A DNA stretch of 64,000 nt from Pollenia angustigena (Eukaryota > Arthropoda > Insecta > Diptera > Polleniidae). Below, piece by piece: positions 55,947 to 64,000 of this stretch. The translations under genes and the position numbers were made by a program. Position 1 is the stretch's first letter. Every line of letters starts with the position of its first letter. The stretch is taken from contig OV884057.1 in assembly GCA_930367215.1 (NCBI GenBank), positions 112,431,284-112,495,283 of the forward strand, given 5' to 3'. The notes beneath the pieces were generated by a model that had not been told where the DNA came from, did not search any database, and saw nothing but the letters and a program-made list of their open reading frames with translations.

Positions 55947-56355
55947 CAGGGACCGTAACAGTTATTCCTTTTTTCATAAAAACAAAAATAACAGTTATAT
56001 ATTGATTTTTATTTTTTCGAGCAAAAATAAAAGTTACTGCCTGTTTGTAGAACGCGAGAACAAAAGTGACTCGCTTAACTTACATTTAAAACAAAAACAA
56101 ATTTTGAAATTACAGGCAGTAATTCTTTAAAGAAATGTACGTGATTTAATAATTAAGTTGACTTTTAAAAATTATTTTAATGTGCATAAGAAATTCCAAT
56201 GATAATTACACATTAAAATAAAAAATTTAAAGTCAACTAAATTATTAAATCACGTAGATTTCTTTAGAGAATAACTTTTATTTTTGCTCGACATTTACTT
56301 CTATATGCTTTTTTTTGTTTTAAAATTCCAATATAACTGTTATTTTCGGTCCCTG
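55947..56355. mobile_element. Short hAT-like element with nested inverted repeats
   Basis: Termini CAGGGACCG and CGGTCCCTG are inverted, with ATAACAGTTAT-like words inside each. ATTTTTAT is present on both sides (55939-55946, 56356-56363). A second pair of inverted repeats, GAGCAAAAATAAAAGTTA, lies at about 56019 and 56293, with a further hairpin between. Confidence 0.82.
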
Positions 56356-56364
56356 ATTTTTATT

Positions 56365-56465
56365 AGTGAGTTGATTTGACAGTTTAAAGCGGGAACTTTC
56401 TCACAAAAATTTTACAGATTCACTTTTTCTGTAAATTGACGAGTAATTTTCTTACGTAAAGCTTA
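56365..56465 (+). repeat. Dispersed repeat Y, left piece
   Basis: GTGAGTTGATTTGACAGTTT and CTTTTTCTGTAAATTGACG recur at 61640-61730. The repeat resumes at 59431 after the insertion of the element at 56466-59422. The intact comparison copy is 61640-61885. Confidence 0.65.
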
Positions 56466-59422
56466 GTCTAGACGATATGTTGAATCAGCAAATGTATGCT
56501 TATACTCATATGCTTAAAAATAATAACAAATGTCTCTATCAGCATATGCAATATGCTAGGTGTCTAGACGATATGCTGAAAATACTTAATTTTTCAAATT
56601 CATCATATGCTAGCAATTGATATTTCAACAAATAAGTTAGCATACAATTTTTGTGTCTACACGATATGTTGAATTTCGTATGTTGTTATGTATGTTGAGT
56701 AAAGAGAACATTTTTTTTAAAAATTAAAAATTCATTTGTCAATTCTCTTTTTTTATTATTTTATTTAAAATTTGTTATCAATTATCACCTTTATTGCAAA
56801 AATGAATAGTTTTAGTGTAATTAACACTTAAAAAGTAAGAGTGCTTTATTGGGCTTGGTTAAATCCGCAAAAAATTAAAATATTTAAGGACTGGATTGAT
56901 CTTAAAATTATTAGTAAAGTCTCACAGTTAATTAACACGGTGAGACAGTCCAAAAAACCTGGGACCGGATATCATTTTTCTTGTAGGGCTTGTCGAGTAA
57001 AACAAGATTCCAATAGTGAAATATGCCGGACACCTCCAAAATCCGGATTTACGGGTAAAAAACCGGTTTTTGTACCTTTGCGCAGTTATAAGCTTGTAAT
57101 TTTGTTGATAATGATCCGATTTTCAATTGCATACTAGATTTGGAAAGAAGAAACTGAGATCTTTCGAACGATCTTTTCTTCTTTTCTTCTTTGTCATCTT
57201 TGTCATAATTTTAATTTAAATTGCACACGATTTTTATTAAATTGCAAACGTTTTTTTTTAATACACAGATTCAAAGTGAAAAAGAAGACATTAACAAAAC
57301 GTCATATTAAAAAAAAAACAATAATTTTACATGAGTAAAGCTCTCATTACAAATATTTGTTGTAAATCTAAGTTGTGTTTAGGCTAACAGTGATTTGTAA
57401 TTTTAAAGAAAGTGCGTAAAAAGAACACGAAAAAAAACCAAATTTTTGAATGACTTAAACTCTCATTACAAATTTTTTTTGTGTTTAGGATAACATTGAT
57501 TAATTGATTAATAAAATTTTTATAAAATGTTTAAAAGTTTTTTTTTCATGAAAAGTTAAATAACTCAGTCAACTACTTATCTATGTTTAAACCCAAATAT
57601 GCGTTGTAATCGTTAATAAACGTACTTTTTGAATAAACTCAATAGTATTATAGTTTCTTAAGAAAATAATGTATAAAAACGTCACTAAATTTGAAATTTT
57701 TTTGAAAAATCTACAAAATTTGTGTTTGCTCGACAATAACACCCAAGTTTCTCCAGTTTTCTTAAATAAATTATACACTGTTCGAAAGATCTCAGTTTCT
57801 TCTTTCCAAATCTAGTAAGAAATTAAAAATCGGATCATTATCAACAAAATTACAGGCTTATAAGTGCGCAAAGGCCAAAAATATTACCAATACCATAACG
57901 TCATTAAAAATTTTGATCGGTTGAGTAATAATACAAAACACTTGTATGTTTTAACCGTTTTAAAGACCCGCTTTCTACGGCAGCTATAGTGAGTTTTTTT
58001 TTTGCCGATTGTCCCAAAATTGCATCGTTTTATTTCTAGCCACTTAAAGCTTAATTGGACTATATTTTTCCACAATATCAATATTTTTTACGGTTTTGGC
58101 GTATTTAAATGATTTCCCAGAGTGGGCTTTATACGGAGCCTATAGTAAATTGTGGGCCGATCTTCTCCAAATTTAGTTGTGTGATTTCTAATTTTATGAA
58201 AATATGACCGACCAAATTTTACTATAATAGCGTTATTAGGTACGTCTTAGGCATATTTAAGTATTTCCGAGAATGGGTTTAACATGGGGCCTATGGTATA
58301 TTATGGAACGATCATCTTAGTGTGATATCTAGTCATATAAAGTTCTTGCAAAATTAAATAGCAATCGGTTCATTCTGTCGCGAATTTTTGTTAGTTTCTT
58401 TAACAGAAACATCAATTTTTAAGGGTGTTGGGGTTCTGGTTAAAAAGAAGAAAATTTACTCAGCTGAGCGAAGTCGTTGCTTGATATACCTTTAAATTAA
58501 GAACCCGGCAATAAGGAAAAAAATTATTAAGCGAAGCTGATGTTTGTCATACCATATAGTTTATACCTATATTGAAGCAATTACATAAAGTATATTAAAT
58601 ATTACCACATGTATACTCAAACCTAATATATTAAACAAAAAGATTTATTAGAATATAAATGGTTAACTTTAATAGCTTCAGAATTTTATACGCTACTGTA
58701 CCATGCGTTATATTATATGAAAGCTTGAAGATTTCTCTAGAAAATATTATATGTAAATAAAAATACCTTATTATCGACAATATTTTGAGATAAGAGCCAT
58801 TTTGACAAATTACATTAGTAACTAAAAATATTTTTTGAAATTGGCTCTTAATGGGTTAATAATTCAGCATGTTTTATATACCACGTGAAAGGTATTTGGA
58901 AACACGCTTCAGGGCTACCCATATTGCTGAGATCAAATTTATACTTCAAGAGATATTGGTAAAGAATTTTTCAACTTTTATGATCTATATCACTAAAACA
59001 AAGTTCGTTGACCAACATTTTTATTTTCAAAGCACTTCTAAATGCAATTTTTTGTTTGCCGATGAGCTAGAAATCTTGATAAGTTCCGGGGTTATATACA
59101 AAATTAAACAAGTAATTGAAAGAATACCATTTTTTATCTATTTTATATGCTACCAAATTTGCCGTATGCTGAAAAGCTTGCATACGACTTTCAACAAATA
59201 ACATATTTGTCAACATACGTAGAAAGTTTGTTGAAAAGTAAAAATATTGTGTCTAGACGATATGCTATAATTGTGAACTAACGTTTGCTGACTTCGTTAA
59301 CAAATGCCTGTCATATGTTAGTAAGCATACGTTTGTTGAAAAAATTTGGTGTCTACACGATATGTTGGCGCTGAAAGCAAATTTTTCAACATAAATTTGC
59401 TGATTCAACATATCGTGTAGAC
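56466..59422. mobile_element. TIR element with ACGATATGYTG subterminal repeats
   Basis: Termini GTCTAGACGATATGTTGAAT and ATTCAACATATCGTGTAGAC are inverted. Flanks AAAGCTTA and TAAGCTTA differ at one base, giving an 8-bp target repeat. The word TCTASACGATATGYT recurs near 56469, 56570, 56661, 59253 and 59353 in both end regions. A 110-residue ORF (58869-59201) lies inside and has no recognised domain. An AACAAG-family repeat and a fold-back pair are nested inside. Confidence 0.72.
57070..57882. repeat. Widely spaced inverted repeat (~95-bp arms)
   Basis: TTTGCGCAGTTATAAGCTTG, then TTGATAATGATCCGATTTT, then CTAGATTTGGAAAGAAGAAA and CTGAGATCTTTCGAAC at 57076-57165 are repeated in reverse at 57778-57880. 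The spacer of about 610 bases is AT-rich and non-coding. Confidence 0.8.
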
Positions 59423-59430
59423 TAAGCTTA

Positions 59431-60100
59431 ACAGCTACATATTACTCGCCAAAAAGGTTACAAACGCAGTTAAGTGAGAAAAACAGTTGCTTGTTTAAAT
59501 TTATGGCATTTTTGTTTCATTTGTCATCAATCCAAAAGTTTCTCGACGCGGAAGTTACAGAACATGGGCACAGGCAAGGCGAATTCATAAAGGTGACATT
59601 TTCCAGTCATCTGTTTATTGTTTATTTGTTTGTGTGTATACTGAATGTCAAGCTTTGTTTACATTTTGTGAAAAAATTAATTCAAATTTAAAATTCAATA
59701 AGAATTTAAATAGTTGAAAAAAAAAAACTTATTTAAATTATATAAAACAAAAAAAGTGAAAAAAATATAAACACAAGAAATTGATGATGCGTAAGGAATA
59801 AGTGGAGCCACAATTAATTTGCAATTGAGGAGTTTCTTAAGCAATTGTGTATAATTTATTAACAAAAAAATTTCCTTTTTTCTATTTTCAACAAATATTT
59901 TTGACATTCACTCTAACTTTTTACAAAAACAAAATACATGGTATTTTTCAATAAAAAGGGATAGCTAGCATAACTCTATCTCATGATGCGGTCACGTTTA
60001 TAAATTCGCCTTGGGCACATGTATGTGATGAAGACCGATTTTGAAAACAAAACGATTTCAAAAAGATAATATCGTTTTCAGTATCTTAAAAAATTGATTT
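59431..60100 (+). repeat. Dispersed repeat Y, right piece
   Basis: AGTGAGAAAAACAGTTGCTTG and GTTACAGAACATGGGCAC match 61765-61880. It is interrupted by the short TIR element at 59575-60013. Confidence 0.6.
59575..60013. mobile_element. Short TIR element, CAAGGCGAATT family
   Basis: It has the same termini as 14126-14340. Flanks GGCACAGG and GGCACATG form an 8-bp target repeat with one mismatch. The copy of repeat Y at 61860-61880 shows approximately the unoccupied site. Confidence 0.7.
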
Positions 60101-60119
60101 CTAATTTCCTTGTTTTCCT

Positions 60120-60585
60120 GTATATATTCTTTTAATTTTTTTTTTAACGCCCGCACCTACAAACTTTGTCTGTCCGGCAAGAAATGCCCACATTGTAAAT
60201 TCCGACCAATCAGTTTGGGATTTAAATCCAGAACAATCGGCTTAGTAGCATTCAACGAATAATGCTATTATTATAATACTTTGGTCAGTCATAGTTCTAT
60301 ATGACTAGCAATCACACTGTCAAATTTCGTTTAGATCGGTCCCTAATTTACCATATGCCTCATTTAAAGCCCACTCTCGGAAAACACTAATGCTATTGTA
60401 ATAAAATTTGGTCAGCCATAGTTTTATTAAACTAGAAATCAGATTGTCAAATTCATTAACATATGTAGGTCAATAATTATAATTTACCATAGATCCCATA
60501 TAAAGCCCACTTCTAGAATATTTTGCCGGTAGAGGTTATCAAAGAATCAGCACAGCCGAATAAAGCACTCTAGCTTGTTTTAATT
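60120..60585. repeat. AACAAG-family dispersed repeat fragment
   Basis: AAAGCCCACTCTCGG and AGCACAGCCGAATAAAGCAC resemble sequences at 58110-58300 and the ends of 29265-30062. No coding sequence was seen. Confidence 0.5.
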
Positions 60586-60633
60586 TTTTTTTTTTTTTAT
60601 TTAATCTTAAGATTTTGTTGCTCTATTGCAATA

Positions 60634-60912
60634 GTGGCATGTCATAACGTCCGGTGACACATTTTTTAATGACACTCTACAAAGTATCATAACGTCCACG
60701 GACTTTATGACACTGCTCTGATGGACATAATGACACTTTTAAAAGTGTCATAAGGTCCATGGGCACTGTGAAATTTTTTGGAGTGTCATAGTGTCCACCG
60801 GACGTTATGACATGCCACCTCTTTTCGAAAAGTGTCTTAATACCCACGAACATTTGGACATTTTCAAATGTGTCACAGTGTCCGTGGACAATGAACGTTG
60901 ACATGCGACCTT
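60634..60912. repeat. Foldback-type terminal sequence, internally inverted
   Basis: GTGGCATGTCATAACGTCC at the left and GGACGTTATGACATGCCACC near 60801-60819 are inverted. A further end-like word, GACATGCGACC, lies at 60902-60912. The words GTGTCATAGTGTCC recur. The ends match those of the Foldback-type element at 32881-33996, but the GGCCTTCGGCC array is absent. Confidence 0.65.
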
Positions 60913-61357
60913 TAACAATTAACAATAACATACCTGTATCCATGTTCTGTAACTTTAGTGAGAACATATCGCGTCGAAAAGACGTGAAACAAAGTATTCC
61001 ATCGTTTCTCGAAAAGTGAGAAAAAAGTGTGTCTGTAACTCATGTCGAAAACTATCAAAACAGATTACGTCGTTACGTTATAAATGCCATAACATTGCAC
61101 TCGAAGCCGATGTGAAATTGCAGATGTTGAGAACGCCAGTAACTCATATCGTTGACGGCGACCAAAAATTACTGAAATTGAACATTTTTCAACGACGGCG
61201 GCGAAAATACAACCGTCGGCTATACCAAATAATGTAAAGTGCGACTTTAATGTGTGTTGCTTCCAAAAGCGCTTTGAAAACATTTATATATTTTATAAAA
61301 ATGTTAAAAGCAAAATAATTAAACAATGAAAAAATGTCCCAAAAACAAAATATTGAA

Positions 61358-61571
61358 GGGTGTGCTGGAAATCGCAAACGCAAAACGCAAGAATTTGGAG
61401 GTTGTTTAAAATACACTTTTAATCAAATTTTTATAATTTTTGTTATAAAATTCTGTTTAATAGAGAAATGTTTGTATAATATTTGTCATAAAATTCTTTT
61501 ATTACAGAAATCTTACTAAAAAACGACTTTTAAAATTCTTGCGTTTTGCGTTTGCGATTTCCAGCACACCC
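61358..61571. repeat. 214-bp MITE with ~38-bp perfect inverted termini
   Basis: The ends begin GGGTGTGCTGGAAATCGCAA and continue ACGCAAAACGCAAGAATTT, with exact complements at the right. The interior is AT-rich. A clear target repeat was not found. Confidence 0.8.
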
Positions 61572-61639
61572 CTGATTATTAGTATTATTTGCATTTTTAA
61601 TTGTTTTTTGGTGTTAAATTTTTTCTCTCTCCATTTATA

Positions 61640-61885
61640 TTCGTGAGTTTATTTGACAGTTCAAAGCGGGAACTTTTCGCACCAAAATGTTACAGACACA
61701 CTTTTTCTGTAAATTGGCGAGTAATTTCCTTACGTGACAGTTTGTACTCGCCAACAAAAGTTACAGACACAGTTTAGTGAGAAAAACAGCTGTTTGTTTC
61801 AATATACGGCATTTTTGTTTCATTTCACACATTTCAATCGAAAAGTTTGTAGACGCGAGAGTTACAGAACATAGGCACTGTATAG
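61640..61885 (+). repeat. Dispersed repeat Y, uninterrupted copy
   Basis: TTTGACAGTTCAAAGCGGG through GTTACAGAACATAGGCACTG runs without insertion. It serves as the empty-site reference for 56365-60100. Confidence 0.6.
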
Positions 61886-61899
61886 CAAAGTTGATTTAA

Positions 61900-62275
61900 C
61901 GATGTCCGTCTTTTCGTGTGTCCGTTGAAATGGGTTTTCCGAGGACCTGAGATACAATGGGGACTAGGTTGTTAAATATTAACATCACAGTTGATTTAAC
62001 GATGTTTATCTGTGAGTCTGTCCGTGTGTTTTAAATAGGTTTTCCAAGGAACTTTAAGTTTGCTATTGAAATTTAGACAGATCGGTGCATAAATGGTTAA
62101 AATATGAGCAAAAAAACACGACTGCCAAAACGTGGGTGTATTGGAGATGTGGGCGTGGCACAAAATATATTCAATTATATCTAAAGAACGGTATTTATTT
62201 AACTTTCTGTTCTTATTGTTCTGTGGTGAAGGGTATATAAGATTTGGCATAGCAGAATATAGTACACTTACTTGT
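61900..62275. repeat. AACAAG-family dispersed repeat
   Basis: GTTGATTTAACGATGTCCGTC occurs at 61893 and in altered form at 61991. The end GAAGGGTATATAAGATTTGGC, then GTACACTTACTTGTTTTT near 62265-62280, matches other members. Confidence 0.55.
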
Positions 62276-62423
62276 TTTTTTAAATGTATGTACGTGTATA
62301 CATACATACATATGTATGTATGTAAGTATATAATTAACATTAATTTATAAGGTATTTTTAATATCAATAAACTTTTGTAATACTTTCAATATATTTATGC
62401 TATTATTTTTCTCATTTTTTAAG

Positions 62424-62495
62424 ATATTTTCAGCAGTAACAACATATTTGGTGATCCTAATACAATTTAAGCAACTGGAGGAATCTAAAGCTTAG
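62424..62495 (+). CDS. Gr32a: Gustatory receptor Gr32a-like, exon 4 (codons 420-442 and stop)
   Basis: These 23 codons read IFSAVTTYLVILIQF plus KQLEESKA and end at TAG (62493-62495). They form the last helix and carry the gustatory receptor signature TY-five hydrophobic-QF, at residues 426-434. The acceptor is CATTTTTTAAG|AT, phase 0 with exon 3. The nearer AG in TTTTCAG would give CAG TAA, an immediate stop, so the upstream AG is the right one. Confidence 0.9.
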   Translation: MFSAVTTYLVILIQFKQLEESKA

Positions 62496-62527
62496 GAGCC
62501 GAGGCCAATTAAAACATTTGCCACAAA

Positions 62528-62533
62528 AATAAA
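62528..62533 (+). terminator. Gr32a polyadenylation signal
   Basis: AATAAA lies 33 bases after the stop codon, the first such hexamer downstream. It is the likely cleavage signal for the receptor mRNA. Confidence 0.6.
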
Positions 62534-62919
62534 ACGAATACATAATGAAGCAAGACAAAGTATTATTTTCTTATCTGTTCTTTACTTTTGTTATTTTCCC
62601 AGTTTAATGAAAGAAAAACGTTTTTATTGCAATATAACAAATTGATCGTTCTACTTTTATGTACACTTTTATTTGTTAATGTATATTTACTTATAATATA
62701 TTAATCAAAACACTGATTTCATCTTGACATAATTGTTGTTTTTTTAATACATACGCAATTCACAAAGTGTCGTATTGGTTTGCTATATTTTTGTGCATGT
62801 CACATTTATCAAGTTGAAGAATATACAACCAATATGACGCAATAAAACACGTTGTAAATCGATTTGGCGAGAGGCCAGACTTCGGTCCAAATGTCAACCT
62901 TTTAGCTTAAGATCAGATA
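62534..62919. other. Downstream intergenic DNA, no gene seen
   Basis: The region is AT-rich with no recognisable coding, RNA or transposon terminus. Confidence 0.5.
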
Positions 62920-63798
62920 ACTGCAAAATCACTATTTTTCTACCAAAAACTTTATTTACGAGGTTAGAGCTAGGCTTTCTAGCAATTTGGAAACTTTACG
63001 AAACGTTGTACTTTTTAGCGTTGGCAACATATTTAGTAATCGGAATAAAAACAATGTATTTTGGTAAACATTTTTTGAAAGATGTAGATACTGTTTCAAA
63101 AATAGAAAATGGCTTAGAAAATATTAGGAATTGTTTAAAAACATGTTTAAAAACATATTTAAGGGCGAATAAAGCTACAAAGTAATGAATTCTTGAAGTC
63201 ATTAAAAGTAGGATTGTAAGTAAAGTTTTTGCTGGGATACTGTTTCAAAAATAGAAAATGGCTTAGAAAATATTAGGAATTGCTTAAAAACATGCAGTCC
63301 GAAATAAAAAAAAAAACGCAAAGACTTTAAAAACAAAATAAAAACCCGTAGCTTGGTATTAGCAAAGTGTTAAATAAATTAAAATCAGCTGACAGTAATT
63401 GCTTTTATAACGAACGTTGTGTAACCTACCATTTTTCATGCGCTTTTGTATTACTTTAAAAAACGGTTTTATGGCCAATTCAAACTCAGCTGATTATGAT
63501 CCAAATGATTTGGATGATATTATTTTTATTGAAGATTGAAAAATTTGTATATACAAATGTAAATATATTTATGATTTAATCTTAAATGAAAATGGGCCAC
63601 ATCAACGCCGTCGCCTTTGTTTTAAATTTTGGAGTTATATAATATTCGGCACAGCGGAATGTAACTTGTTTTGTGTTTCATTAAATTGTAAAAATGGCTT
63701 AGTGCTTTTTTACGCTTTTTTTTTGTTCGAAATAGTGCTTTTTAGTGCTTTTTTAAAATTTTAAAGTGCTTTTTGCTCTCAAAAAGTTGGCATCACTG
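62920..63798. mobile_element. hAT-like element remnant, CAGTGATGCC family
   Basis: It is collinear with the right two thirds of 43462-44718 and ends AAAAAGTTGGCATCACTG. The left terminus is missing. A 148-bp direct duplication sits inside it (ACTGTTTCAAAAATAGAAAA at 63090 and 63238). Near the right end a short frame reads NSADYDPNDLDDIIFIED before a stop, which might be a transposase tail. Confidence 0.72.
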
Positions 63799-63966
63799 CT
63801 GATAAGTGAGAAAAGTTCTCTGAGAGTAATAATAAAGACTGTAATTTACTCTCACAAATGGATTTAGCGGCAAAATCCACCAAAAAATTTAATATAGAGA
63901 GAAAAATGTATGAACTTTGTATGGTCGTGCAATATCTTTATAAATCTATAGTCTTTGCTCAAAGTC

Positions 63967-64000
63967 TTACTTGTAACAATATTAAAGCTTAAACAAAACA
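63967..64000 (-). repeat. Retroposon-like repeat X, copy C (cut by window end)
   Basis: The reverse complement reads TGTTTTGTTTAAGCTTTAAT then ATTGTTACAAGTAAGAC, as in repeat X around 6368-6405. The hAT insertion site GTTACAAG is unoccupied in this copy. Confidence 0.55.

Larger units (their letters stand above)
32269..62423 (+). other. Gr32a intron 3 (30.2 kb)
   Basis: It begins GTAATT and ends CATTTTTTAAG, phase 0. It separates the last 23 codons from the rest of the gene and is filled with the mobile elements listed separately. Only transposon coding sequence was found inside. Stretches with no identified content include 35511-36490, 40573-41330, 50460-51105 and 51820-52190. Confidence 0.85.

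Noticed and set aside
58869..59201. 110-codon open frame as a host gene
   Set aside because: It lies inside a TIR element, has no recognisable domain, and its end overlaps the subterminal repeats.
59085..59215. Exon candidate from the hydrophobic stretch of the same frame
   Set aside because: The hydrophobicity comes from T-rich DNA, and no splice logic connects it to the receptor.
61016..61237. 73-codon basic open frame near exon 4 as a THAP-type or transposase gene
   Set aside because: A cysteine pair and a basic run are visible, but the frame is too short and matches nothing I can name.
62431..62433. TTTTCAG as the splice acceptor of the last receptor exon
   Set aside because: Joining there would give CAG TAA, an immediate stop, and lose the conserved IFSAVTTYLVILIQF ending.

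Overview
The window looks like a stretch of fly (Diptera) chromosome. It is very AT-rich and packed with nested transposons, and it holds one recognisable host gene, a gustatory receptor whose closest match in memory is Drosophila Gr32a. The size and style of the repeats, and dispersed families beginning TATACCCACACC or ending CTTACTTGTT, suggest a large-genome higher fly, perhaps a calyptrate. That placement is inference.

The receptor gene lies on the + strand and spans about 47.6 kb (14938-62495). One large exon carries 368 codons. Three tiny exons of 21, 30 and 23 codons follow, ending in the family signature TYLVILIQF and a TAG stop, with a polyA signal 33 bases downstream. All three introns are phase 0, with lengths of about 11.7, 4.4 and 30.2 kb, and they consist almost wholly of mobile elements. 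No other host gene could be supported.

Layout: 1-2760 and 8431-11190 are near-identical copies of one segment. Copy 1 ends exactly at the tail of a LOA/I-type LINE with a long intact ORF (2761-6283, minus strand). A PIF/Harbinger-like element with a MADF relic (8014-8699) sits inside fold-back repeats. A hAT-like element with another hAT-like element nested in it fills 10447-14072. A 152-bp tandem duplication directly precedes the receptor start codon. Intron 1 holds one small dispersed element (18848-27470) inflated by nested hAT-like elements, a hairpin and a broken LINE. Intron 2 holds hAT remnants, including a transposase C-terminus. Intron 3 holds a Foldback-type element with a 9-bp target duplication, an intact Jockey-type LINE inside a tRNA-like repeat array, a hAT transposase relic, a pogo/Tigger-like element with a nested ~250-bp tandem array, more hAT-like elements and a broken LINE.

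Twelve TIR elements have exact or one-mismatch 8-bp direct repeats at their edges, the mark of hAT transposition. The most unusual single observation is a 53-bp palindromic segment that is exactly inverted between the two copies of the duplication.
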